From positions 1-6,664 of the forward strand of contig CAMLLF010000233.1 of the NCBI GenBank assembly GCA_946480705.1: a DNA stretch of 6,664 bases, read 5' to 3'. Numbering within the stretch: position 1 is the stretch's first letter; each line of letters starts with the position of its first letter. A program made the translations under genes and the position numbers. Shown here piece after piece: positions 1 to 5,799 of the stretch. Under the pieces are notes generated by a model. The model was given only the letters and a program-made list of their open reading frames with translations, was not told where the DNA came from and made no database searches. The stretch is from an uncultured Lysobacteraceae bacterium (GTDB lineage Bacteria; Pseudomonadota; Gammaproteobacteria; Xanthomonadales; Rhodanobacteraceae).

Positions 1-1650
1 ACACCAGCGACAGAGGTCGCCGCCGCACGACGCTTGATCGATGCTGGCGAGCCACGGAAGGCGATCGATCTGCTGAACGCGCGCGCGCCGGGCGAGCGCG
101 ATCGTCAGGCGCTGTCGCTGCACATAGGACGGCGCGTCGCCGAGCGCGCTCTGCGCGGCAGCGATCGCCTCGTCCAGCGACACCGAAGCGCCGTCGGTCA
201 GCGCGATTTCCGCGCGCAGCAGATGCAGCTCCGCCGCGGCCCCCAGTCCCGCCTTGCCCGCTTCGACGATCGCGAGCGCCCGCGCGATCGTCGAAGCGGT
301 CTGCTCGGGCAGCTCCGCATTGCGTTCGGCATCGGCGAGATTGCGCAGTGCGAACACGGCGTTGTTCCAGTAGCCGCCGCGCTCGTAGGCCCGTGCCGCT
401 TCGCCGAGGAACTGCCGCGCGCGCGCGAAATCGCGCAGCAGCAGATACGCGATGCCGAGCTGCTGCAGCGCGTTGGCGCGATACAGCGGATCCTGCAGCC
501 GTTCGGCCAGGCTCAGTCCTTCGAGGTAGAACCGGATCGCCGCGTCGAGGCGTCCGCGCGCGCGCGCGACATCGCCGGCGACGAGTTCGGCGATCAGCTG
601 CGGGCGCACGAAGCCGCCGGCACGCGCCTGCGCGAGCGCCGCCTGCACGTCGGCATCGGCTTCGTCGTAGCGGCCGAGCCGCTCGTAGGCATTGGCGCGG
701 TTCGCACGGCTCAGCGCGGCTTCGGAAGGATTCGCCGCGGCGGTATGCAACGCGATCGCGTCGTCGAAACAGCGCACGGCCTCGCGCAGCCGCAGCAGAT
801 GCCGCACCGTGAGGCACAGGTCGTTCGTGACGTTGCCGACCAGCGTCGGATCGGCCCGCACGACCGCCTCCCCGCGCAGCGCGCGAAACGCGCGCTCGGC
901 ACCGACCAGATCGCCTTCGCGGCGCAGTTGCTGCGCCGCGCGATGCCGCGCGATCGCGCTTCTCAGGCGGTCGCCGATGTCGCGCCAGGCCTCGGCCGCA
1001 GCGACCGCGTCCGCACGTGCATCCGCGGGCCGGCTCATGCGCGTGTACGCGAATCCGCGCGACTGCAGCGCCTGCGCGGCGAGCCAGGGCCAGCGCCGGC
1101 GCACGGCATCGCTGCGGCCGACGACGACCAGCGCGCTCAGCGTCGCCACCGCCTGCGCGCGCGCGAGGTTGCGGCTCTCCGCCTCGAGGCCGCCGTCTTC
1201 CGCGCGCGCCGAATCAGCCGCGGCACGCGCCAGCAGCCGCAGCGGCGCGAAATCCCAGCGCGTTTCGGTACACAGCAGCTGCAGGCGGACGCGTGCGCGC
1301 GACGTGCCCGGCACGACGGCGACTATCGACCACTGCGCATTCGCGTCGCCGTCGCTTTCGGCCGCCTGCCACGCACGGCCGCTCGGCGCCAGATCCCAGT
1401 CGCGCGACGTGGTGCCGAGCATTCGGCGGATCGTCACGTCAACGCCGAGTTCCTCGACGAGCAGCACGCCCGGGACGGCCGGCAGCGCGAGCTTCGCCGG
1501 CACGGCCAGATCGGACTCCGCCGCCGGCTCGTCGCAACGGATCGCCATATCCAGCGCGGTACCCCGCGCCGATGCCGCAGCGCAACCGCATGCGACCACG
1601 AGACCGCGCAGCAGGCAGCGAAAGCGGCAAAGGAATGACGTGGCGCGCAT
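1..1650 (-). CDS. Exported TPR-repeat protein, 3' end outside window (possible CHAT-type C-terminus)
   Basis: The reverse strand is open for 550 codons from an ATG at 1650 to the window edge, with no stop. Residues 1-28 look like an export signal: Arg-rich start, short hydrophobic stretch, and either a lipobox (LVVAC, Cys21) or a signal peptidase I site after ASA (residue 28). Residues about 40-130 are predicted beta-rich. From about 230 to 500 there are roughly seven helical pairs with TPR spacing and signature residues, for example NRANAYERLGRYDEA at 317-331 and ALQQLGIAYLLLRDFARA at 394-411. TPR arrays bind protein partners. Exported proteins with this layout (beta-rich N-terminus, TPRs) in Xanthomonadales often end in a CHAT protease-like domain; that part would lie outside the window, so this is inference. 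The ribosome-binding site is weak, so the start is chosen because the signal-like sequence begins there. The long open frame on the opposite strand is a GC-driven shadow. Confidence 0.85.
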   Translation of the reverse strand, partial: MRATSFLCRFRCLLRGLVVACGCAAASARGTALDMAIRCDEPAAESDLAVPAKLALPAVPGVLLVEELGVDVTIRRMLGTTSRDWDLAPSGRAWQAAESDGDANAQWSIVAVVPGTSRARVRLQLLCTETRWDFAPLRLLARAAADSARAEDGGLEAESRNLARAQAVATLSALVVVGRSDAVRRRWPWLAAQALQSRGFAYTRMSRPADARADAVAAAEAWRDIGDRLRSAIARHRAAQQLRREGDLVGAERAFRALRGEAVVRADPTLVGNVTNDLCLTVRHLLRLREAVRCFDDAIALHTAAANPSEAALSRANRANAYERLGRYDEADADVQAALAQARAGGFVRPQLIAELVAGDVARARGRLDAAIRFYLEGLSLAERLQDPLYRANALQQLGIAYLLLRDFARARQFLGEAARAYERGGYWNNAVFALRNLADAERNAELPEQTASTIARALAIVEAGKAGLGAAAELHLLRAEIALTDGASVSLDEAIAAAQSALGDAPSYVQRQRLTIALARRARVQQIDRLPWLASIDQASCGGDLCRWC

Positions 1651-1754
1651 GCCGCCACTTGTACCAAGTTGATGCGTACGACAACAGCCGGTCAAGACTG
1701 TTGCCGCATCCCACCCGAACTACCCGGAACCGAGGATTCCGCACAATCGGGTTC

Positions 1755-1793
1755 GAAGCGCGAAGCGGGAGCAAACCTCCCGCCCCTCGCTTC
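1755..1793 (-). terminator. Two-tier hairpin downstream of the EF-hand gene
   Basis: An outer 6-bp arm GAAGCG (1755-1760) pairs with CGCTTC (1788-1793). After a 4-by-4 internal mismatch, an inner 7-bp arm GCGGGAG (1765-1771) pairs with CTCCCGC (1777-1783) around a 5-base loop. It lies 17 bases past the EF-hand stop codon and before the TPR gene, in the right place to end the EF-hand transcript. No U-tract follows on the reverse strand, so it is not a canonical intrinsic terminator; it could instead stabilise a 3' end or attenuate read-through into the TPR gene. The rest of 1651-1810 shows no gene. Confidence 0.45.
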
Positions 1794-1810
1794 CACGTCC
1801 TTTTCCTCGC

Positions 1811-2116
1811 TTACGGATACTGTTCCTGCTTCTTCATCTTCTTGTGCTCGTCCCATTCGCCGCGCGACACCTTGCCGTCGCCGTTCGTGTCGACCTGGGC
1901 CAAGGTCACGTTCTGCGTCGTCGTACCGCGCTTGAACTCGTCCTTGTCGAGCATGCCGTTGCCGTCGCTGTCGACCTGATTGAACACCGGGATGTGTTCG
2001 CCGGTCGGCGTCTCGTCGCGGCTCAGCGGTTTGTTCTCGTTAGGCGCGGCGAATGCCGGCGCCGCCGCGAACAGCGCGGCAACGGCAAGCGCGAGCAGGG
2101 TCTTCGTCGTATGCAT
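1811..2116 (-). CDS. Small exported two-EF-hand calcium-binding protein (101 aa)
   Basis: Residues 1-23 are a clear Sec signal peptide: Lys6, a Leu/Ala core, and AFA before the likely cut at residues 23/24. The mature protein has about 78 residues. Loop 1 is DSDGNGMLDKDE (49-60), with acidic or Asn ligands at loop positions 1, 3, 5 and 9 and Glu at 12. Loop 2 is DTNGDGKVSRGE (76-87), with Asp, Asn, Asp and Ser at 1, 3, 5 and 9 and Glu at 12. Both fit the canonical 12-residue calcium loop, so calcium binding in the periplasm or outside the cell is likely. The tail is charged (HKKMKKQEQ). The ATG at 2116 is preferred over an upstream in-frame ATG because it opens the signal peptide and has AAGGAGAG (2121-2128) close before it. 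A sigma-54-like site lies upstream. The target is unknown; a calcium buffer or sensor role is inference. Confidence 0.93.
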   Translation of the reverse strand: MHTTKTLLALAVAALFAAAPAFAAPNENKPLSRDETPTGEHIPVFNQVDSDGNGMLDKDEFKRGTTTQNVTLAQVDTNGDGKVSRGEWDEHKKMKKQEQYP

Positions 2117-2161
2117 GAGTCTCTCCTTGCGGGTGATGACGCCATAGCGGCGAGACCCGTC

Positions 2162-2177
2162 AGCAGGATGCGTGCCG
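2162..2177 (-). promoter_or_regulatory. Possible sigma-54 (-24/-12) promoter for the EF-hand gene
   Basis: The reverse strand reads CGGCACGCATCCTGCT, compared with the consensus TGGCAYRNNNNTTGCW. The essential GG and GC doublets and their 10-base spacing are kept; two flanking T positions are C. Transcription would begin near 2152, giving an untranslated leader of about 36 bases before the AAGGAGAG-led ATG at 2116. GG-N10-GC occurs often by chance in GC-rich DNA, so this rests mainly on its position opposite the perfect site at 2409-2424. Confidence 0.4.
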
Positions 2178-2250
2178 TGCGCGGACCTGCGCGCACGCGC
2201 GCAATTGCATCGACGCACCGTGCACGATAAGCGGTCTCCGGCAGCGCGCA

Positions 2251-2261
2251 TGCAGGCTGCA
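2251..2261. promoter_or_regulatory. TGCAG-G-CTGCA palindrome, candidate activator site in the divergent control region
   Basis: A perfect 5-1-5 inverted repeat lies between the two outward-facing sigma-54-type promoters, about 105 bases upstream of the inferred left start and about 180 upstream of the inferred right start. Sigma-54 activators usually bind about 80-200 bases upstream. Related half-sites recur as TGCAG at 2307-2311 and CTGCAG at 2359-2364, the latter inside a CAGGC/GCCTG dyad (2352-2367). Between them, 2290-2317 is richer in A and T than its surroundings and could help bending. No gene is seen in 2117-2481. The assignment as an activator site is inference. Confidence 0.3.
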
Positions 2262-2408
2262 ACAGCGTGCGCGGCCGTGACGCGGCGCGAAATTGCTACA
2301 GCCGATTGCAGATATTTCCGTCCGTTCCGTCCCGATCGCACGCCGGCGCAGCAGGCACTGCAGCCTGGCAACGCGATGTCCGCGCACGTCGTATACAAGT
2401 GGCACGCG

Positions 2409-2424
2409 TGGCATATGTCTTGCT
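2409..2424 (+). promoter_or_regulatory. Sigma-54 (-24/-12) promoter of the BON-domain gene
   Basis: TGGCATATGTCTTGCT matches the sigma-54 consensus TGGCAYRNNNNTTGCW at every defined position, with -24 GG at 2410-2411 and -12 GC at 2422-2423. Transcription should begin near 2435, giving a leader of about 47 bases that carries the ribosome-binding site at 2470-2476. The match is intergenic, on the correct strand and at the correct distance. Sigma-54 promoters need an AAA+ activator, and one is encoded at 4220-5560. Confidence 0.8.
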
Positions 2425-2469
2425 CCGACCGAGCGTCGCTTCAGTGGCGGCGCGATAAAAAATCCGATC

Positions 2470-2476
2470 AGGAGAG
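2470..2476 (+). promoter_or_regulatory. Ribosome-binding site of the BON-domain gene
   Basis: AGGAGAG lies 5-7 bases before the ATG at 2482, and an A-rich stretch (2457-2462) just upstream may keep the leader unfolded. It decides the start: the frame is open back to 2293, but no comparable site precedes the earlier ATG, and that extension would include the -24/-12 promoter. Confidence 0.85.
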
Positions 2477-2481
2477 AACCC

Positions 2482-3645
2482 ATGCAACGATACGATCGCG
2501 AGCGCGAACTGCGCTCCTTCCGCGGACGCGACAACGAGTCGCGCATGTACGATCCGCGCGGCAACTACCGCAACGAGGAACGCTGGCAGTCGCAGGCGCA
2601 ACCGCAATGGCGTGACGAGGAAGGACCGAGTGCGAGCTATGCCGATCAGGGCGACTGGCGCGAGTCCTATACCGGCTACGACGACGGGGAAGGCTATCGC
2701 TCCGACTTCGCCCAGCAGCGCTACGGCCGCGGCCAGAACGTCGGCTTCGGCCGCGACTACGACGAACGCAGTCACGGACCGCGCGGCAGCTACGGCGCCG
2801 GCCGCGATTACGGCAGCGGCAGCGGCCAGTACGGCAGTTCACCTTATGAAGGCGGCCGTCCGCTCTACGGCGAAAATTCGCGCGGCGGCTGGTCGAACGA
2901 CTCGATCCGGCAGGGCTATTCGAGTCCGCGTTCGTCCTACCAGGGCGGTCAGCGGCAAGGCCAGCGCAACTACGGATACGGTCCGTCGCAGGACTACGGC
3001 CGGGATCTCGGTCCGTCCTACGCGCGCAACGAACCGGCTTACGGCCGTCAGACCGGCGGCGCCTGGCGCGACTACGACGACAGCGGCCAGGGCTATGTCG
3101 GCGGCTACGGCAGCGATCTCGGCTACGGCGGCCAGCGCGAACGCAACACGAGCTACGGCCAGACGGGTTACGGCCAGCGCGACGACAGCCTCTACGGCGG
3201 CGGCAATCGCTTCGCCCCGGGCGGCGCGTATGCGGGCGATCGCTATGCGCAGGGCGCGAACTACGGCACCGGCCGCGAAAGCAGCTACGGCCGCGGCTAT
3301 GACGAACTGCAGAACCAGCGCGGGCGCGGACCGAAGAACTACATGCGCTCCGACGAGCGCATCAAGGAAGACCTGAGCGAGCGACTCTCCGACGATCCGA
3401 TGATCGACGCGGGCGACATCAACGTCGACGTGAAGAACGGCGTCGTGACGCTGAGCGGCAGCGTGGATGCGCGTCACCTCAAGCACCGCGTCGAGGATAT
3501 CGCCGACAACTGCGGCGGCGTCAAGGACGTGGAGAACAAGCTCACGATACGCAAGGCCGGCACCGGCCAGAACCTGTCGGGTTCGCCAGGCGGCGGCAGC
3601 ACGAGCGCCGGCTCGCGCAGCGACGAGAGCGGCAAGAAGCACTAG
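2482..3645 (+). CDS. Tyr/Gly/Arg-rich low-complexity protein with C-terminal BON domain (387 aa)
   Basis: Residues 1 to about 287 are low-complexity and almost free of Leu, Ile and Val. They contain more than thirty Tyr, many as YG in SYG, GYG, DYG or NYG contexts, spaced by Gly, Ser, Gln, Asp and Arg. There is no signal peptide or membrane segment, so the protein is probably cytoplasmic. Residues about 288-358 form one BON domain: RSDERIKEDLSERL helix, a strand around INVDVKNG (313-320), the core VVTLSGSVD (321-329), the RVEDIADN helix and the closing strand VENKLTIR. BON domains are known from osmotic-stress, envelope and channel proteins (OsmY-type) and are thought to bind membranes or lipids. 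The GPKNYMRSDERI-type junction is common in single-BON proteobacterial proteins. A Gly/Ser-rich tail (361-387) follows. A perfect sigma-54 promoter drives it. The exact function is unknown; tyrosine-arginine self-association is inference. Confidence 0.92.
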   Translation: MQRYDRERELRSFRGRDNESRMYDPRGNYRNEERWQSQAQPQWRDEEGPSASYADQGDWRESYTGYDDGEGYRSDFAQQRYGRGQNVGFGRDYDERSHGPRGSYGAGRDYGSGSGQYGSSPYEGGRPLYGENSRGGWSNDSIRQGYSSPRSSYQGGQRQGQRNYGYGPSQDYGRDLGPSYARNEPAYGRQTGGAWRDYDDSGQGYVGGYGSDLGYGGQRERNTSYGQTGYGQRDDSLYGGGNRFAPGGAYAGDRYAQGANYGTGRESSYGRGYDELQNQRGRGPKNYMRSDERIKEDLSERLSDDPMIDAGDINVDVKNGVVTLSGSVDARHLKHRVEDIADNCGGVKDVENKLTIRKAGTGQNLSGSPGGGSTSAGSRSDESGKKH

Positions 3646-3653
3646 ACGCGACG

Positions 3654-3681
3654 GCGCCGCGGCGCTTCGTCGCCGCGGCGC
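3654..3681. terminator. GC hairpin between convergent genes
   Basis: GCGCCGCGGCG (3654-3664) pairs perfectly over 11 bp with CGCCGCGGCGC (3671-3681) around a 6-base loop containing TTCG. It begins 8 bases after the BON stop codon and abuts the stop codon of the reverse-strand DHp gene (3682-3684), so it can fold in both transcripts. Neither side has a U-tract, so it may act as a bidirectional end-stabilising or Rho-assisted terminator rather than a classical intrinsic one. Confidence 0.55.
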
Positions 3682-4233
3682 TCATCGAGCGTGCAATGCC
3701 ATGAGTTGCGCAACGAGCCGGTCGCCCGCGTGCGCGCAGCGTTCGGCAAACGCCGCGGCCTCGTCGGTGCGTCCGCGTTCGAGCAGCGACTGCACCACGC
3801 TGGCCTGCAGGGTCAGCGCGTTGACCGTGTTGTTGATGTCGTGCCAGCACTGCGCGCCGAGCCAGACGCCACGCAGTGCCCGCGCCGGTCTCGCATGCAG
3901 CGCGAGCACGAGCGCGAGCGACTCGGCAAGCCGTTCGACGCAGACGCCGACGGCTTCCCAGCGTTGCGGCGCGCAGCGCACGTCGATGCGCACGAGCGCG
4001 AGACCGTCGTCGCCGCGCTCGACGGTGTGGTCGCGGGCATCGTGCGGATCGCGCGAGGCCGGACGTTCTACCGCACAACCGAGCGACGGTGCGGTCGCGC
4101 GCACCGCCGCGCCGTCGCAGAGCAGGCCGACGAAACGCGCCGCGCGGCGCATCGCGTGCTGCGGCTCGGCCAGCGCACGCATGCTGCGCAGCGGTGCGAG
4201 CCGCAGCCGCGCGATGCGCTCAGGCGTCAGCAT
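3682..4233 (-). CDS. Orphan histidine-kinase DHp-like protein without ATPase domain (183 aa)
   Basis: The ATG at 4233 lies inside the 3' end of the upstream sigma-54 activator gene; the two overlap by 14 bases, which suggests translational coupling. Residues 131-135 read HDINN, matching the H-box of HisKA kinases (compare HDFNN or HELNN), followed by TVNALTLQASVVQSLLERG and a second helix (AAAFAERCAHAGDRLVAQLM), as in a dimerisation and histidine phosphotransfer hairpin. His131 is the candidate phospho-acceptor. The protein ends 52 residues later, so the N, G1 and G2 boxes of the ATPase domain are absent and no remnant lies downstream. Residues about 28-112 may be a small GAF-like input domain with a linking helix (LAESLALVLALHARP); this fold call is weak. 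Likely partner: the adjacent activator, as phosphotransfer protein, phosphatase or decoy. The DHp call is firm from the motif; the role is inference. Confidence 0.82.
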   Translation of the reverse strand: MLTPERIARLRLAPLRSMRALAEPQHAMRRAARFVGLLCDGAAVRATAPSLGCAVERPASRDPHDARDHTVERGDDGLALVRIDVRCAPQRWEAVGVCVERLAESLALVLALHARPARALRGVWLGAQCWHDINNTVNALTLQASVVQSLLERGRTDEAAAFAERCAHAGDRLVAQLMALHAR

Positions 4234-5560
4234 CGTCGCCGTAGCGCGCGAGATGGTTGTAGATCGTCTTGACGCTGATGCCGAGCGCTTCGGCCGCGCG
4301 CGCCTTGTCGCCGGCATAGTGCTGCAGCGTTCGCAGCAGCATCTCGCGCTGCATGCGGTCAAGGCGCGAGCCGACCGGAAACACGAGGCAGCCGGCCACG
4401 TCCGCTCCCGCCGACGCCGCGTTGCGCAGCGGCGCCAGCCGTACGAGATTGCCGTCGCTCAGGATGAAAGCGCGGTGCACGGCGTTGCGCAGCTCGCGCA
4501 CGTTTCCCGGCCAGGCGTAGTCGACGACGCCGCTCCAGGCATCGGGCGCATAGCGCTTGTCGGTGCCGTAGCGCTGGTTGAACTGCTGCAGCATCGCCTC
4601 GCCGATCAGCGCGACGTCGCCGCCGCGCAGCCGCAGCGGCGGCAGTTGCAGCACGAATTCGCCGAGCCGGAAGAACAGATCCTCGCGCAGCTGTCCCGCC
4701 GCCATGGCCTCCTCGGCGCGCCGGTTCGTCGCGGCCACCACGCGCACGTCGAGCGCATGCTCGGAATCGCCGCCGACGCGGATCACGCTGCGTGTCTCGA
4801 GCACGCGCAGCAGATGCGCCTGCAGCGCCGGCGGCATCTCGGTGATCTCGTCGAGCAGGATGGTGCCGCCCTGGGCCTGTTCGAAATAGCCGCGATGCTG
4901 GCGCACGGCACCGGTGAAGCTGCCGCGCTCGTGCCCGAACAGATGGCTCGCGAGCAGTTCCGGGGCGACCGCGCCGCAGTTCACGGCGACGAACGGACCG
5001 CTGCGCCCGCTGAGGTCGTGGATCGCGCGCGCGGCCAGTTCCTTGCCGGTGCCGCTTTCGCCGACGAGCAGCACGTTCGCATGGGTCGGCGCGACGCGCC
5101 GGATCTGCCGGTACACGGCACGCATCGCGGGCGAATCGCCGACGAAGTCGCCGCAGCCGGAGACCTCGTCGCCGGCGGAGTACTGCGCCGACCAGACCGA
5201 CTGCGCCTGTTCGAGCAGCGCGTCGAAGCGCGAGCGCTCCAGCGGTTTGACGAGGTAGTCGCTGACCGGCAGCCGCACCGCGCGCGCCGCAGTCGCGATC
5301 GACGCGTTGCCCGTGACCACGGCGACCGGCCCGCGTGATTCGCCGATCTCCTCGACGAGATCGAAGCCCGAACCGTCGGGCAGGCACAGGTCGACGAGGA
5401 TCAGGTCGAAACGCCGGCGCTGCGTTGCGATGCGTGCCGCATCGAGACTGTGCGCGCCGCAGGATTCGAAATTGCGCAGTTGCGCCAGTGCCGTCGCCGC
5501 TTCGACGAAGCCTTCGTCGTCGTCGACCACCAGCAGGCTGGGCCGGCTCGAATGATCCAT
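4220..5560 (-). CDS. NtrC-family sigma-54-dependent response regulator (446 aa)
   Basis: It has three domains in the standard order. The receiver (about 8-120) has an acidic pocket at DDD 13-15, phospho-acceptor Asp57 in LVDLCLPDG, Thr83 and Lys105. The AAA+ domain (about 138-365) has Walker A GESGTGKE (167-174), the sigma-54 contact loop GSFTGA (213-218, with Ser in place of the usual Ala), Walker B GGTILLDE (231-238), arginine-finger region LREDLFFRLG (291-300) and sensor II PGNVREL (351-357). The C-terminus (about 404-440) is a Fis-type helix-turn-helix (ARAAEALGISVKTIYNHL). It would hydrolyse ATP to open sigma-54 holoenzyme promoters after phosphorylation. Length is normal for the family. 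The ribosome-binding site is weak (GGACGAC before ATG). It is followed by the DHp-only gene, and the nearest sigma-54 promoter is at 2409-2424. No full cognate kinase is in the window. Confidence 0.96.
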   Translation of the reverse strand: MDHSSRPSLLVVDDDEGFVEAATALAQLRNFESCGAHSLDAARIATQRRRFDLILVDLCLPDGSGFDLVEEIGESRGPVAVVTGNASIATAARAVRLPVSDYLVKPLERSRFDALLEQAQSVWSAQYSAGDEVSGCGDFVGDSPAMRAVYRQIRRVAPTHANVLLVGESGTGKELAARAIHDLSGRSGPFVAVNCGAVAPELLASHLFGHERGSFTGAVRQHRGYFEQAQGGTILLDEITEMPPALQAHLLRVLETRSVIRVGGDSEHALDVRVVAATNRRAEEAMAAGQLREDLFFRLGEFVLQLPPLRLRGGDVALIGEAMLQQFNQRYGTDKRYAPDAWSGVVDYAWPGNVRELRNAVHRAFILSDGNLVRLAPLRNAASAGADVAGCLVFPVGSRLDRMQREMLLRTLQHYAGDKARAAEALGISVKTIYNHLARYGDDADA

Positions 5561-5581
5561 GCCGTCGTCCGTCGCTCTCCG

Positions 5582-5595
5582 GCAGACGAGTCTGC
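5582..5595. promoter_or_regulatory. GCAGAC-GA-GTCTGC palindrome upstream of the sigma-54 activator gene
   Basis: A perfect 6-2-6 inverted repeat lies 22-35 bases before the activator ATG. It could be an autoregulatory operator or a leader hairpin that limits ribosome access. A TTGACG box on the reverse strand (5616-5621) might be a -35 element, but no convincing -10 follows at the right distance, so the promoter of this operon is not assigned. Confidence 0.35.
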
Positions 5596-5686
5596 GCGCG
5601 CCGCGATTAAGAACGCGTCAAGCCGGCACTGCAGCGCGACGACAGGGGCGTGAAGGCGGACTCTGCGCTGGTATATCTGTTTATTT

Positions 5687-5794
5687 CGGGAATCGGGAAC
5701 CGGAGCCGCCAGAGGCGAAGCCGTCTCCGCGCGCGCGAAGGAATCGATGCATCCGTCCCGCTCGCACGATTCCCGATTCCCGATTCCCGATTCC
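5687..5794. repeat. Intergenic element bounded by inverted GGGAATC repeats
   Basis: CGGGAATCGGGAA at 5687-5699 is the exact reverse complement of a 13-base stretch inside the tandem repeat at 5767-5794, so the 67 bases between are bracketed by long inverted arms. The interior holds a GC-rich part with a CGGAG (5701-5705)/CTCCG dyad and a GGCGAAGCC mini-hairpin, then an ATCGATGCAT segment. There is no gene. It could serve as the transcription end of the dipeptidase gene, since it begins right after that stop codon. Similar GGGAATC-rich intergenic elements are, from memory, common in Xanthomonadales genomes; family membership has not been checked. Confidence 0.6.
5767..5794. repeat. Four tandem copies of the 7-mer CGATTCC
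   Basis: Four perfect head-to-tail copies occupy 28 bases. The reverse strand of 5772-5800 carries five runs of three or more G separated by one or four bases, fitting the G3-N(1-7) pattern for an intramolecular G-quadruplex. The last G-run overlaps the final base of the dipeptidase TAG stop (5800-5802), so the structure would form in the transcript directly at the end of translation. Confidence 0.85.
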
Positions 5795-5799
5795 CCGCC

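Noticed and set aside
34..1638. A 534-codon open frame on the plus strand
   Set aside because: It is very rich in Arg, Ala and Gln without domain motifs, and lies opposite the TPR gene, whose translation shows clear TPR repeats; it arises from high GC at the third codon position.
2117..2398. N-terminal extension of the EF-hand gene to an upstream ATG
   Set aside because: The extension would bury the signal peptide 94 residues inside the protein and run through the control region; the strong AAGGAGAG directly precedes the ATG at 2116.
2293..2481. N-terminal extension of the BON gene to an ATG at 2293
   Set aside because: It would translate through the sigma-54 promoter and its own ribosome-binding site, and its composition does not match the mature protein.
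2839..3642. A 267-codon Ala/Val-rich reverse-strand frame that looks hydrophobic
   Set aside because: It is the complement of the Tyr/Gly/Arg codons of the BON gene (repeated GTA, GCC and GCG). No ribosome-binding site or membrane-protein pattern supports it.
4234..4362. Longer start for the DHp gene at 4362
   Set aside because: The extra 43 residues are Arg/Cys/Ser-rich and overlap the helix-turn-helix coding part of the activator in another frame; the ATG at 4233 gives the usual short coupled overlap.
3467..5338. A 623-codon open frame on the plus strand
   Set aside because: It runs antisense to the sigma-54 activator and DHp genes and overlaps the BON gene in another frame. It has low-complexity Arg/Ala/Ser composition and no family motif.
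5616..5621. Sigma-70 promoter for the activator operon based on TTGACG
   Set aside because: No acceptable -10 hexamer lies 16-18 bases downstream on the reverse strand.
5767..5794. CRISPR array
   Set aside because: The unit is only 7 bases and repeats directly without spacers.
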